Shown here: piece after piece, positions 1 through 8,792 of the stretch | How positions within the stretch are numbered: position 1 is the stretch's first letter | Layout of the letters: each line of letters starts with the position of its first letter | Assembly: GCA_963837735.1 (NCBI GenBank) | Contig: CAWIOM010000007.1 | Coordinates: forward strand, 1-64,000 | Direction of reading: 5' to 3' | Origin: VRUE01 sp963837735 | Lineage (GTDB): Bacteria > Actinomycetota > Thermoleophilia > Solirubrobacterales > 70-9 | DNA length: 64,000 nt | Program-made: the position numbers and the translations under genes | The notes under the pieces: generated by a model | Databases searched by the model: none | What the model was told of the DNA's origin: nothing | The model's input: only the letters and a program-made list of their open reading frames with translations

Positions 1-22
1 ACTCCGGCCCTCTGAGCTAGCT

Positions 23-688
23 GTGACTGACGAGGCGGACAAGAAGAACGGGGCCGAGGCGCCCGCCCGGGAGAAGCCCAAACCCCCGGGCTATTTCGAG
101 GGCGAGTCGATGACTCGCCGTCACGCGTTCACGATCGGCGCCCAGGCGATCGGCGGCCTCGCCGGCGCCGCGATAGTCCTGCCCGCCGTCGGCTTCGCGG
201 TTGCCCCGATCTTCCACCGCGGCAAGGAGCGCTGGGAGGCGGTGGGCCCGCTCGGCGACTTCACCGCCGACACCTATCGCCAGGTCGTCTTCACCGAAAC
301 CGAAGGGATCGGCGACGCCGGCAAGACCACCGCCTACGTCCGCAGAGGCTCCAAGCAGCTGGGCGAGGACCCCAGCTCCTTCATCGCGGTCTCCAACCGC
401 TGCGCCCACCTCGGCTGCCCGGTGCGCTTCGTCGAGGCCGCCGGCAACTTCATCTGCCCCTGTCACGGCGGCGTCTACGACTTCCAGGGCAAGCGGATCG
501 GCGGCCCGCCCGTGCGCCCGCTCGACCAGTTCCAGGTCCGCACCCAAGGCGGCCAGGTCGAACTCGGCCCCCGCTTCAGCGTCACCAACCAGCTCGAACC
601 GGTCCGGGCCCGCGACCCCGGGGAGTTCACCGGCGGAATCTGGGAATACCTCTACCCGCCGCGCCCCTCCACCTTCCCACCGCCATGA
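23..688 (+). CDS. qcrA: Rieske iron-sulfur subunit of menaquinol-cytochrome c reductase
   Basis: 221 residues from a GTG start. The 2Fe-2S Rieske domain shows box I C127-x-H129-L-G-C132 and box II C145-P-C147-H148; C127, H129, C145 and H148 would bind the cluster, and C132/C147 would form the usual disulfide. Residues 31-64 hold a twin-arginine motif (TRRHAF) followed by a hydrophobic segment, so the folded protein is probably Tat-exported and stays anchored. It passes electrons from menaquinol to cytochrome c at the outer membrane face. Its stop overlaps the cytochrome b start (ATGA). The tatA and tatC genes lie 4 kb downstream on the same strand. Only 22 bases precede it, so the promoter is not visible. 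Confidence 0.95.
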   Translation: MTDEADKKNGAEAPAREKPKPPGYFEGESMTRRHAFTIGAQAIGGLAGAAIVLPAVGFAVAPIFHRGKERWEAVGPLGDFTADTYRQVVFTETEGIGDAGKTTAYVRRGSKQLGEDPSSFIAVSNRCAHLGCPVRFVEAAGNFICPCHGGVYDFQGKRIGGPPVRPLDQFQVRTQGGQVELGPRFSVTNQLEPVRARDPGEFTGGIWEYLYPPRPSTFPPP

Positions 689-1602
689 GCAAACTGGACA
701 AACTCGACTCGTTGATCCCGGCACCGCTGCGCAAGCCGGCGAAGCCCGGCTCAAACGGGCCCAAGGGCGACGCCCCGGCGGACCTCAAGACCTCGCCGCC
801 CGAGCGCGAGGGGGACACCTCCCGCCTCGTCGGCCAGGCGAAGGAGGCGCCGATCGACGCGCTCGCCTGGGTCGACCAGCGCACCTCGGCGTCCGGCTTC
901 CTCACGGGGATGCTGTTCCGCAAGGTGCCGAAGGGGACCAACTGGTTCTACACGCTCGGCTCGGCGACCCTCTTCGCCTTCATCGTGCAGGCGACCACGG
1001 GCGTCTTCCTGGCGATGTTCTACACGCCGTCGACGACCCAGGCCTACGCCTCGATCGCCCACATCAACAACGACGTCTTCCTCGGCGCCTTCGTGCACGG
1101 GATGCACAAGTGGGGCTCGAGCGTGATGGTCATCCTGATCTTCCTGCACATGGGCCGCACCTTCTTCTTCGGCGCCTACAAGTACCCGCGCGAGCTCAAC
1201 TGGGTGATCGGAGTGGTCCTCCTGATCCTGACGATGACGATGTCGTTCACCGGCTACCTGCTGCCCTTCGACCAGCGCTCCTTCTGGGCCTCGGTCGTCG
1301 GCATCAACATCAACGGCACCGGGCCCGTGATCGGCCCCTACCTGAGCGACTTCCTGCGCGCCGGGCCGGAGCTCGGGGCGACGACCCTCTCGCGCTTCTA
1401 CGCGATCCACATGCTGCTGCTACCCGGGGCGATCATCGCCCTGATCGGCGCCCACATGTACCTCGTCGTCAAGCTCGGCACGACGGCGCCGCCGTGGCTG
1501 CGGGCGAGCAAGCCGAAGGGGGCGATGCCCGCCGCCCAGCTCGACGCCGGCGTCGAGGCCAACGGGGGCCCACCCACGAACGGAGCGGCACCGGCCTCAT
1601 GA
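685..1602 (+). CDS. qcrB: Cytochrome b6-type subunit (N-terminal half of cytochrome b)
   Basis: 305 residues, four transmembrane segments. Candidate heme ligands are H141 and H155 in the second helix region and H242 and H257 in the last. The second pair is separated by 14 residues, the spacing of cytochrome b6 and Firmicutes QcrB, not the 13 of classical cytochrome b. About 70 hydrophilic residues precede the first helix, and a Pro/Ala-rich tail follows the last. The remaining part of cytochrome b (subunit IV) is in the next gene. Start and stop both sit in 4-base overlaps (ATGA) with the neighbours, which supports the start and implies translational coupling. Confidence 0.93.
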   Translation: MSKLDKLDSLIPAPLRKPAKPGSNGPKGDAPADLKTSPPEREGDTSRLVGQAKEAPIDALAWVDQRTSASGFLTGMLFRKVPKGTNWFYTLGSATLFAFIVQATTGVFLAMFYTPSTTQAYASIAHINNDVFLGAFVHGMHKWGSSVMVILIFLHMGRTFFFGAYKYPRELNWVIGVVLLILTMTMSFTGYLLPFDQRSFWASVVGININGTGPVIGPYLSDFLRAGPELGATTLSRFYAIHMLLLPGAIIALIGAHMYLVVKLGTTAPPWLRASKPKGAMPAAQLDAGVEANGGPPTNGAAPAS

Positions 1603-2300
1603 AGCCGTCCGACAAGCAGGCATATCTGGAGGGGTACGAGCTGCTCAAGAAGAAGGGCAAGCCCTTCTTCCCGTATGCGGTGATGAAGGACTCGGTGATG
1701 GCGCTGCTGGTCGTCGGCGTGATCATCTTCATGTCGATCATGCTCGGCGCCGAGCAGGGCCCGAAGGCGGACCCGACCACGACCACCTACGTGCCGCGCC
1801 CCGAGTGGTACTTCTTCTTCCTCTTCGAGCTCCTCAGGGTGATCAAGCCGCCGGAGCTGGTCCCGATCGCGACGATCGGGATCCCGACGGTCTGCATGGT
1901 CCTGCTCCTCCTCCTGCCCTTCTACGACCGCGGCCCCGAGCGTCACCCGGGCCGGCGGCCGCTGGCGACGACGGCCGGCTGCCTGACGATCGCGGCGATG
2001 GCCTACCTCACCTACCTCGGCGCGACCGGCGGCTCGCCGACCGAGATCGACATGAAGGTGCCCCCTCAATACGAGGCCGGCAAGGAGATCGTCGCCGGCT
2101 CCGGCTGCCTGGCCTGTCACAAGCTGGGCGAGAACGGCAACAACGGGCCGGGCCCGGAACTGACCCACATCGGCGAACGGATCCCACGCGCCGCGATCGT
2201 CCGCTCGGTCGAAATCGGCCCGGGGATCATGCCGTCCTTCCGCGATCTGCCGCCTAAGAAGCTCAACGAGCTGGCGGACTTCCTCGCCTCGCTGGACTGA
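1599..2300 (+). CDS. qcrC: Cytochrome b subunit IV fused to cytochrome c (QcrC type)
   Basis: 233 residues. Residues 30-50, 85-107 and 123-141 are hydrophobic, and PEWY (68-71) is the quinol-oxidation-site signature of the C-terminal half of cytochrome b. A class I cytochrome c domain follows, with CLACH at 170-174 as the covalent heme site and M211 as the likely axial ligand. The order subunit IV then cytochrome c matches QcrC of Bacillus-type menaquinol reductases. The ATG at 1599 overlaps the qcrB stop (ATGA). Much longer open readings in this frame exist upstream but lie antiphase inside qcrA and qcrB. Confidence 0.9.
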   Translation: MKPSDKQAYLEGYELLKKKGKPFFPYAVMKDSVMALLVVGVIIFMSIMLGAEQGPKADPTTTTYVPRPEWYFFFLFELLRVIKPPELVPIATIGIPTVCMVLLLLLPFYDRGPERHPGRRPLATTAGCLTIAAMAYLTYLGATGGSPTEIDMKVPPQYEAGKEIVAGSGCLACHKLGENGNNGPGPELTHIGERIPRAAIVRSVEIGPGIMPSFRDLPPKKLNELADFLASLD

Positions 2301-2311
2301 CCGGGACGGCC

Positions 2312-3044
2312 GTGGCCGGGACCACCAAGCCCACCAGGGACTCCGCTCAATTCGCGGAGCAGGTCAACCGCATGTTCGACCGGGTCGCGGCCCGCTACGA
2401 CCTGCTCAACTCGCTGATGAGCGCCGGCCTCCACCATCGCTGGCGCGAACTGGCAGCCGACCACGCTCAGCTCGGCGCCGGGGAATCGGCGCTCGACGTC
2501 TGCTGCGGCACCGGCGACCTGACGCTCGAGCTCGCCGGCCGGATCGGAGCCGCCGGCCACGTGATCGGCTGCGATTTCTCCGAGCCGATGCTCGACCTGG
2601 CGCGCGAGAAGGCCGGCGTCCGCGGCGCTGCCGGCGTCCGCTTCGAGTGGGCCGACGCCCTCAGCCTTCCCTACGATGCCGGCCGCTTCGACGCCGTCAC
2701 CGTCGGCTTCGGGGTCCGCAACTTCGCCGACCGCGACCGCGGGATCCGCGAGATGGCCCGCGTCCTGCGGCCCGGGGGGCGGCTGGTGATCCTCGAGTTC
2801 ACACGGCCGCGGCGCGTTCCCCTTCTCGACCTTCTACTCGCTCTGGTTCGACCGCATCGCGCCGCTGATCGGCCGCATCTCCGACGACCCGGAGGCGTAC
2901 GCGTACCTGGCCGAGTCGGTGCGCAGCTTTCCGAGTCCCCTCGGCCTCGCCGAGAAGATGGATCGTGCCGCCGGCCTCGAGGGGATCCGGTACTCGATCC
3001 TCGCGGGCGGGATCGTCACCATCCACACCGGCATCGCCGGGTGA
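2312..3044 (+). CDS. ubiE: Demethylmenaquinone methyltransferase (UbiE/MenG), apparent +1 frameshift
   Basis: SAM-dependent C-methyltransferase for the last step of menaquinone synthesis, about 243 residues after correction. MFDRVAARYDLLN (21-33) is a UbiE signature, DVCCGTGD (62-69) is the SAM-binding motif I, and a VRNFADRDRG segment with a following LRPGGRL segment is typical. After the LEFTRP motif the frame breaks in a CCCC run at about 2818-2822. Removing one C restores a family-like C-terminus (FSTFYSLWFDRIAPLIG...) that ends at the TGA at 3042-3044, overlapping the next gene's GTG. Uncorrected, the frame runs into the next gene and makes a false fusion. GTG start. Confidence 0.85.
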
Positions 3045-4006
3045 CCCGCCGCTCCGCCGTCCCGCCACCCGTCACCGCGGTCCTCGATGCCTCGAGCACC
3101 TGGCTGCCCAGCCGCCTGGCCGAGGTCGAGGAGGTCTTGCGCGGGCAGGCCGAGAGCCACGGCGAGCTGCTCGCCGCGGATGCGGGCGCGACCCTGGCGG
3201 CCGGGGGAAAGAGGCTGCGCCCGCTGCTCGTCCTGCTCTGCGCCGGCCCGGAGGGCGGCGAGCAGGCGGTCCGCGGGGCGGCCGCGGTCGAGCTCGTCCA
3301 CATGGCGACGCTGGTCCACGACGACATCCTCGATGCCGCGCCGCTGCGCCGCGGCCGGCCGACGGTGGTCGCGGCCTCCGGGCGCGAGCGAGCGGTCGGC
3401 ACCGGCGACCTGCTCCTCTCGCGCGCCTTCGCCCTGCTCGCAGCCGCCGGAGACGGCCGTTCGATCGAGCTGCTCGCCTCGGCCTCCGTGGCGCTGGCCC
3501 GGGGCGAGCTCGCCCAGCGCCAGGACGCCTTCGACACCGGGATCTCCGAACAGCGCTACCTCGAGCGCTGCCGGCTGAAGACGGCCACGCTCTTCCGCTG
3601 CTCGGTGCTGCTCGGCCGCGACGACGCGGCGCTCGCCGAGTTCGGCACCTCGGTCGGACTCGCGTTCCAGCTACTCGACGACGTCCTCGACGTATCCGGG
3701 CCGCCCGAGCGGACGGGGAAGGCGCGCGGGACCGATCTCCTCGACGGCACCGTCACCCTGCCGCTGATCGCCGCCGCCGGCCGAGACCCCGAGCTCGCCT
3801 CGGTCGATCTGCACGGTCTCGACGCCGGGTCCGCGGAGGCGCTCTGCGACAGGATCGCCGCCACCGGTGCCCTCGAGGAGGTCCGCTCGCGGGCGTTCGA
3901 GATGGTCTCCGAGGCCAAGGGCCGGCTGGCCGGCAGCGGCCTCGGTCCCGAGCAGCGACACCTGCTCGACCTCGTCGCCGACGGCGTCGTCCAGCGCTAC
4001 GCCTGA
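3041..4006 (+). CDS. Polyprenyl diphosphate synthase (long-chain, menaquinone side chain)
   Basis: 321 residues, trans-isoprenyl diphosphate synthase family. The first aspartate-rich motif is DDILD at 94-98 and the second is DDVLD at 213-217. GGKRLRP (55-61) is the usual diphosphate-binding segment. It would extend an allylic diphosphate with IPP to the long prenyl tail of menaquinone; chain length cannot be read from sequence alone. The GTG start at 3041 overlaps the ubiE stop (GTGA). Clustering with ubiE and the menaquinol-oxidising complex supports a quinone role over carotenoid synthesis. It converges with the zinc-ribbon gene without any spacer. Confidence 0.88.
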   Translation: MTRRSAVPPPVTAVLDASSTWLPSRLAEVEEVLRGQAESHGELLAADAGATLAAGGKRLRPLLVLLCAGPEGGEQAVRGAAAVELVHMATLVHDDILDAAPLRRGRPTVVAASGRERAVGTGDLLLSRAFALLAAAGDGRSIELLASASVALARGELAQRQDAFDTGISEQRYLERCRLKTATLFRCSVLLGRDDAALAEFGTSVGLAFQLLDDVLDVSGPPERTGKARGTDLLDGTVTLPLIAAAGRDPELASVDLHGLDAGSAEALCDRIAATGALEEVRSRAFEMVSEAKGRLAGSGLGPEQRHLLDLVADGVVQRYA

Positions 4007-4345
4007 CTAACGGAAGTCGTCGGCCGTGATCAGGTCCGCGTCAAGTGCGGCGGTGAAGGAGTCGGCCACGCGCAGCATGTTCTCGCGCTCGAGCTGCTTG
4101 AGGACCCCGCTCAGCGCCTGCGTACCGGCGTCGAGCTCCTCGTCGTAAGCGTCGATCTCACGCTCCCCGTGAATGGCGTCGCAGCTCCACTCGCACTCTG
4201 GGCAGCGGCGCCAGAGGCGCCAGTGACCGCGCTCCGCGGCCTGCTCCCAACGAGTCGGCTGCACAAGCCCCGACCCACACCCGTCGCAGACGTGAAGGCC
4301 TGTCTCGGTCTTCGCTTTCGCCTGGATGTGGCTTGTGCTGTCCAT
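4007..4345 (-). CDS. Small zinc-ribbon-like hypothetical protein
   Basis: 112 residues, unrecognised family. The N-terminal half has two CxxC pairs, CDGC near residue 20 and CPEC near 48, with a further Cys about five residues later, so a zinc ribbon is likely. The C-terminal half is acidic, predicted helical, and ends in an alanine-rich acidic stretch. There is no signal peptide or membrane segment. It is convergent with the prenyl synthase (stop codons adjacent) and divergent from tatA across 138 bases. Coding is supported by uniform codon structure and the paired cysteines. Function is unknown; it could be a small regulator. Confidence 0.65.
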   Translation of the reverse strand: MDSTSHIQAKAKTETGLHVCDGCGSGLVQPTRWEQAAERGHWRLWRRCPECEWSCDAIHGEREIDAYDEELDAGTQALSGVLKQLERENMLRVADSFTAALDADLITADDFR

Positions 4346-4483
4346 GACTATCTCAACCCGTGAAACTGCGAATCAATCCGCTCTTATTCGGCAAAAAATC
4401 AAGAAACCCCACTACCGGGTAGGAGCGCCCAATCCGGGGTGTGGTGATCCAATCGGCATCGGTGGCCGTTACCATGAATTGCA
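4346..4483. promoter_or_regulatory. Divergent intergenic region between zinc-ribbon gene and tatA
   Basis: 138 bases between two divergent starts, visibly richer in A/T than the flanks (for example a run of six A near 4395). It should hold promoters for both genes. I do not see a convincing pair of -35/-10 boxes, so no exact site is proposed. Confidence 0.4.
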
Positions 4484-4741
4484 ATGCCGAATGTCGGACC
4501 CCTAGAGCTAGCGATCGTCCTCATCATCGCCCTTGTCGTCTTCGGCCCGAAACGGCTGCCGGAGCTCGGCAAGAGCCTCGGTCGCGGCATCCGCGAGTTC
4601 AAAGGCTCGATCGCCGGCGAGAACGACGACGAGCCCCAGCCGCCCGCCGAGATCGAGTCCCGTCAGCCGCCGCCGCCTCCGAGCGAGTCGGCCGAGGCTG
4701 AGAAGCCCGAGGACGAGCCCGTCGTCCAAGACCGCGGCTGA
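4484..4741 (+). CDS. tatA: Sec-independent translocase protein TatA
   Basis: 85 residues: a short N-terminus, one membrane helix (about 7-20), the hinge FGPKRLPELG, an amphipathic helix (to about residue 43), and a charged, proline-rich tail. This is the standard TatA/B layout, and the size fits TatA. It forms the translocation pore for folded, twin-arginine substrates with TatC, encoded 8 bases downstream. The Rieske subunit upstream is a probable substrate. No tatB is seen, as is common in Gram-positives. Confidence 0.93.
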   Translation: MPNVGPLELAIVLIIALVVFGPKRLPELGKSLGRGIREFKGSIAGENDDEPQPPAEIESRQPPPPPSESAEAEKPEDEPVVQDRG

Positions 4742-4749
4742 GGCCCGAG

Positions 4750-5517
4750 ATGGCCCGGGTCAGGGCGGTCTCCCACGACGATCGCCTCACACTCGTCGAG
4801 CACCTCGACGAGCTGCGCACGCGGATCGTCGTCTGCCTCGCCGTCTTCGGCGTCGCCCTGGCGATCTGCTTCTGGCAGAACCACCTGTTGCTCGAAATAG
4901 CCGGCGGGCCTCTCCCCGGCAACCACAAGAAGCTGATCACCTTCGGCGTCACCGAGCCCTTCACGACGACGCTGACGGTCGCCACCTACGGCGCCCTGAT
5001 CCTCTCGATGCCGATCTGGATCTACCAGATCTACGCCTATGTCCTGCCCGCCTTCAGCAACTCCGAGAAGCGGGTTGCGCTGCCGCTGATGATCGCCGCT
5101 CCCTTCCTGTTCATGATCGGCGTCCTCTTCGCCTACTTCGTCGTCATGCCGGCGGCGGTCAAGTTCCTGCTCAACTTCAACGACACGCAGTTCAACACCC
5201 AGGTTCGCGCCCGCGACTACTACAGCTTCTTCTCGACGACGATGCTGGCCGGCGGAATCGTCTACGAGTTGCCGCTCGCGATCCTCGCCATCACCCGGCT
5301 CGGGATCGTCACCGTCGAGCAGCTGCGCACGAATCGCCGCTACGCCTACCTTCTGATCTCGATCGTCGCCGCGGCGCTCCCCGGCGTCGACCCGATCTCG
5401 ATGCTGATCGAGATGGTGCCCCTGCTCCTTCTCTATGAGTTGAGTATCTTGCTGGCTCGGGCCTTCGGCACGCCGACGGTCGCGGGAGCCATGGGCGAGC
5501 CCACAACTCAGGAGTAG
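4750..5517 (+). CDS. tatC: Sec-independent translocase protein TatC
   Basis: 255 residues with six predicted membrane helices. The cytoplasmic N-terminal HLDELRTRI motif (18-26) contains the conserved residues that recognise the twin-arginine signal, and a TEPF motif sits in the first periplasmic loop. TatC is the substrate receptor of the Tat pathway. It lies between tatA and a TPR-like membrane protein, all on the plus strand with gaps of 8-9 bases, so it is probably one transcript. Confidence 0.95.
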   Translation: MARVRAVSHDDRLTLVEHLDELRTRIVVCLAVFGVALAICFWQNHLLLEIAGGPLPGNHKKLITFGVTEPFTTTLTVATYGALILSMPIWIYQIYAYVLPAFSNSEKRVALPLMIAAPFLFMIGVLFAYFVVMPAAVKFLLNFNDTQFNTQVRARDYYSFFSTTMLAGGIVYELPLAILAITRLGIVTVEQLRTNRRYAYLLISIVAAALPGVDPISMLIEMVPLLLLYELSILLARAFGTPTVAGAMGEPTTQE

Positions 5518-5526
5518 AGAACACAG

Positions 5527-6334
5527 ATGGCAGACGGCGAGCGACGGATGCTCTTCGACATTCGGGGACGGCGCAAGAACGTCGTCAAAGTCGTCTACGG
5601 GATCCTCGCGGTGATGATGGGCGCCAGCCTCTTCCTCGTCGTCGGCCCCGTCAACATCGGCTCCCTGCTGAGCACCTCCGACGAAGTCAACCGCAGCGCC
5701 GACATCTTCGACGAACAGACGGAACGGATCGAACAGCGCCTGCGCAAGGACCCCGAAAACCCCGACATCCTGATCTCGCTGACGCGGACGCGGCTCAACG
5801 CCGCCCGGGCGAAGAGCGAAGCCGACCCGACGAGCGGCGAAACGAGGGTGACGGGGACAGTCGCGAGTCGAGTACGAAAAGGCGATCGACGCCTGGGCCC
5901 GCTACCTGAAGGTCGCCGACGAACCGAACCCCTCGGTCGCCTCCCTCGTCTCGGGCTCCCTCTTCGTCCTCGCCCAGAACTCGAAAACCTACGCGGAAGC
6001 GATCGAATACATCGAAGAAGCCGCCGACGCGCAGCAGATCGCCGCCACGGCGCGCCCCAGCGTCGGCACCTGGACGACCCTCGCCGCCTACGAGTACCTG
6101 GCCGGGGACAAGGCCGCCGGCGCCAAGGCGGGTCGGGAAGCCAAGGCGCTGACCCGGTCGAAGTCGGAAAAGAAGCAGGTCGAAAAACAGCTGACCGCCT
6201 TCGAGAAACAGTCGAAGGAAATCCAGAAAGCCAAGAAGGAAGCCGAAAAGGCCGAAAAGGGCAAAGGCAAGGAAGCGCTGGAAAACCCGCTCGGCGGCCT
6301 CGGCGGCTCGAGCCCGACGACGATCACCCCTTAG
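5527..6334 (+). CDS. Membrane-anchored TPR-like protein, apparent frameshift
   Basis: About 268 residues after correction; product unknown. Residues 20-45 form one membrane helix, followed by an extracytoplasmic helical region whose spacing (for example DPENPDILISLTRTRLNAAR and, after the shift, AIDAWARYLKVADEP) resembles tetratricopeptide repeats, then a Lys/Glu-rich coiled coil. The frame breaks in the GGGG run at 5853-5856; dropping one G joins the two halves and gives a stop at 6332-6334. The total length is 3n+1, which fits one inserted base. Being behind tatC suggests a role in export or envelope assembly, but this is only context. Glutamate is almost always GAA here. Confidence 0.65.
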
Positions 6335-6370
6335 CTTCTTAGCGCGACTCTGGCGTAGACTCGCGCTGTC

Positions 6371-7886
6371 TTGAGCGACCCACAACCGGACTTCGAGGTC
6401 GCGATCGTCGGCGCGGGGTTCTCCGGCATCGGCACCGCGATCAAGCTCGACGAGGCGGGGATCCGCGACTGGGCGCTGCTCGAGGCCGGCGACGGCGTCG
6501 GCGGGGCATGGCACTGGAACACATATCCCGGCATCGGCGTCGACATCCCGTCGTTCAGCTACCAGTTCTCCTTCGAGCAGCGCACCGATTGGTCGCGGGT
6601 CTACGCCCGCGGCGACGAGCTGAAGGCCTACGCGGAGGACTGCGTCGACCGCTTCGGGCTGCGCCGGCGCATCCGTTTCGGCGCCAGCGTCGTCTCGGCG
6701 ACGTTCGACGACGAGGGTCACTTCTGGCGCCTCGGCATCGCCGAAGCCCCCGAGGTCACCGCCCGCCACGTCGTCGGCGCCACCGGCGTCTTCTCGCAGC
6801 CCAAGCCCCCCGACATCACCCGGCCTCGACGAATTCGCCGGCCAGGTGATGCACACGGCGCGCTGGGACCACGACGTCGACCTCGCCGGCAAGCGCGTCG
6901 CGATCGTCGGCACCGGTGCCTCGGCCGTGCAGGTGATCCCGGCGATCGCCCCCGATGTCGAGCAGCTGACGGTCTTTCAACGGACGCCGATCTGGTGCAT
7001 GCCGAAGCCCGACGGGGCGATCGGGCCCGGCGCCCGACGCATCCTCGAGCGGGTCCCGGGCGCCCGCCGCGCGGCCCGGGCGCTGAGCCAGGCATACGTC
7101 GAGCTCACCTTCCCGCTGGCCGCCCACTACCACGGCACCCTGAAGTTGGCGAACGCCGCCGAAAAGCAGGCGCTGAAGTCGCTCCGCGATCAGGTCCATG
7201 ACCCGGCCGTGCGCGAGAAGCTGACCCCGCGCTACGGGCTCGGCTGCAAGCGCCCCAGCTTCTCGAACGAGTATCTGCCGGCCTTCAACCGCGACAACGT
7301 CCACCTCGAGACCTCGCCGATCGAGCGCTTCACGGCGGCCGGCGTCCGCACCGAGGGCGCCGAGCACGAGGTCGACGTGCTGATCCTCGCCACCGGGTTC
7401 AAGGTCTTCGAGAAGGGCAACATGCCGCCCTACCCGGTGCGGGGGAGGGAGGGCGTCGAGCTCTCCGAGTGGTGGGAGGAGAACCGCTTCCAGGCCTATG
7501 AGGGGGTGAGCGTCCCGGGCTTCCCGAACCTGTTCATGATCCTCGGCCCCTACGGCTTCAACGGCGCCAGCTACTTCACCCTGATCGAGAACCAGGCCCG
7601 CCACATCGTCCGCTGCCTGCGCCGGGCCCGCAGCCGCGGCGCCACCGCGGTCGAGATCAGCGCCGAGGCCAACCGGCGCTACTTCGAGGAAATGCTCGGT
7701 CGCCGACACCGCCAGGTCTTCTTCTCGGGCACCTGCGGCACCGCCAACAGCTACTACTTCGACGCTCATGGCGACGCCCCGTTCCGCGCCTCGACGACCC
7801 CGGAGGTCGCCTGGCGCAGCGCCCACTTCGACCTCGACGACTACCGTTTCACGAAGGCCGCGTCGGTCCCTCTGGGCGCTCTCTAG
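6371..7886 (+). CDS. Baeyer-Villiger-type flavin monooxygenase, apparent frameshift
   Basis: About 504 residues after correction, TTG start. The FAD-binding GAGFSG lies near residue 14 and the NADPH-binding GTGASA in the middle. Between them FAGQVMHTARWD matches the type I Baeyer-Villiger fingerprint FxGxxxHxxxW(D/P). Such enzymes insert oxygen next to a ketone using NADPH and O2; N-hydroxylation or sulfoxidation by relatives is also possible. The frame breaks just before the fingerprint at about 6818-6822 (ACCC); removing one C gives ITGLDEFAG. It is separated from the upstream gene by 36 bases. Substrate cannot be inferred. Confidence 0.8.
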
Positions 7887-7898
7887 AGCCGAATCCAG

Positions 7899-7972
7899 TG
7901 GGCCGCGAAGGACTCGAACCTTCAACCTTGAGCTTAAGAGGCTCCTGCTCTAACCAGTTGAGCTAGCGGCCC
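7899..7972 (-). tRNA. tRNA-Lys (anticodon CUU)
   Basis: 74 bases on the minus strand. The acceptor stem GGGCCGC pairs exactly with GCGGCCC, the D-stem GCTC with GAGC, and the T-arm GAAGG-TTCGAGT-CCTTC is perfect. The anticodon loop CTCTTAA places CTT at 34-36 (plus-strand 7936-7938). The outermost anticodon-stem pair is a G-A mismatch. The discriminator base is A and CCA is not encoded. Confidence 0.95.
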
Positions 7973-7993
7973 GGAGCGGAGAAGTATAGGAAG

Positions 7994-8019
7994 CCCTCTA
8001 GTGCCTTGGCACCAGAGGG
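7994..8019 (-). terminator. Hairpin at the 3' end of secreted protein A
   Basis: Arms CCCTCT (7994-7999) and AGAGGG (8014-8019) plus inner TGCC/GGCA form a hairpin with a small internal loop. On the minus strand it is followed by a pyrimidine-rich stretch. It overlaps the stop codon of the gene, so it could act as a terminator; moderate support only. Confidence 0.4.
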
Positions 8020-8792
8020 ACGGGGGTGCACGGCTTTTCCAGCGTGCCGTCCATGATCGTCCCGTCGGCGAAGAGGAAATGGCCGTGGGTGCGGATCACC
8101 CCGGTCGCGCAGCGCGCGTTCACGTAGCTGCGTTCCCTGCCCCTGGCTCGGTAGCGGCGCCCGATCCTGCCGTCGATGTGGGTGAGGACCCCGCCGGCGG
8201 CGAGCTTGGGCACGTCGAATGTCGCCCGGTAGCGATAGCCGCCGCGTGAGATCGTCTTGATCGGGATGACGACGGCGTAGGTGCGCGGAAAGGGAATCGT
8301 CGTGTAGGCGTGGCCGATCACCGTCGGCTTGCCGCGCTTGCGGGGCCCGTTGAAAAGCGAGGCCTTGACCTTCGCCTCCAGCGAGATGCCGCCGAAGTCG
8401 TAGATCGCGCCGACGTGGCCGGTGCCGATCAGCGCATCGGCGCACCTCCTGCGCGCCTGGCCGGTGTTGGCGTTGGCTATCTTGCCGATCGGGCAGACCG
8501 GCAGGCCGTCCGTTTCGAGCAGGCCTTCGCGGGAGAAGTCGAGCCGCATTTCCTCGAGCGGGGTCGGCGCGCCGCCTTCGGTGTTGATCAGGTCGGCGTG
8601 GCCGCGGAAGTTGATCGGTTCGAAGCTGTGGCGGGGCAGCGCCGAGGGGAAGAAGCCGCCGTCGGCCTTGAGCACGAGGTTCTGAACCTTGATCAGGGCG
8701 GCCCGGGCGCCGCCGACCGAGAGCGCGAGCAGGCCGGCACAGACGAGAAGCAGGACTGTGCGCTTGATCTTGCGATTGCGGCCCATACCCAT
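7998..8792 (-). CDS. Secreted four-cysteine family protein, copy A
   Basis: 264 residues from the ATG at 8792, chosen because AAGG lies 8 bases upstream and the length then matches the paralogs; an upstream in-frame start exists at 8849. It has a signal peptide (residues 8-31) and no other membrane helix. It belongs to an unrecognised family with three more copies here (21283, 47708, 49090): a GLPxC motif, C100 and C117 exactly 17 apart, then C228 and C255 flanking FLFADGT. The cysteines probably form two disulfides. It is divergent from the MMPL gene across 110 bases, which hints at a link with envelope lipid transport. Function unknown. Confidence 0.8.
   Translation of the reverse strand: MGMGRNRKIKRTVLLLVCAGLLALSVGGARAALIKVQNLVLKADGGFFPSALPRHSFEPINFRGHADLINTEGGAPTPLEEMRLDFSREGLLETDGLPVCPIGKIANANTGQARRRCADALIGTGHVGAIYDFGGISLEAKVKASLFNGPRKRGKPTVIGHAYTTIPFPRTYAVVIPIKTISRGGYRYRATFDVPKLAAGGVLTHIDGRIGRRYRARGRERSYVNARCATGVIRTHGHFLFADGTIMDGTLEKPCTPVPLVPRH

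Noticed and set aside
201..1598. Long open reading frame running in front of the cytochrome b/c gene in the same frame
   Set aside because: It lies out of phase inside the Rieske and cytochrome b genes and has Arg/Ser/Pro-rich shadow composition; the real start is the ATG at 1599 with an ATGA overlap.
7899..7972. tRNA-Lys as an attachment site for a mobile element
   Set aside because: No integrase, flanking repeat or tRNA fragment is visible on either side.
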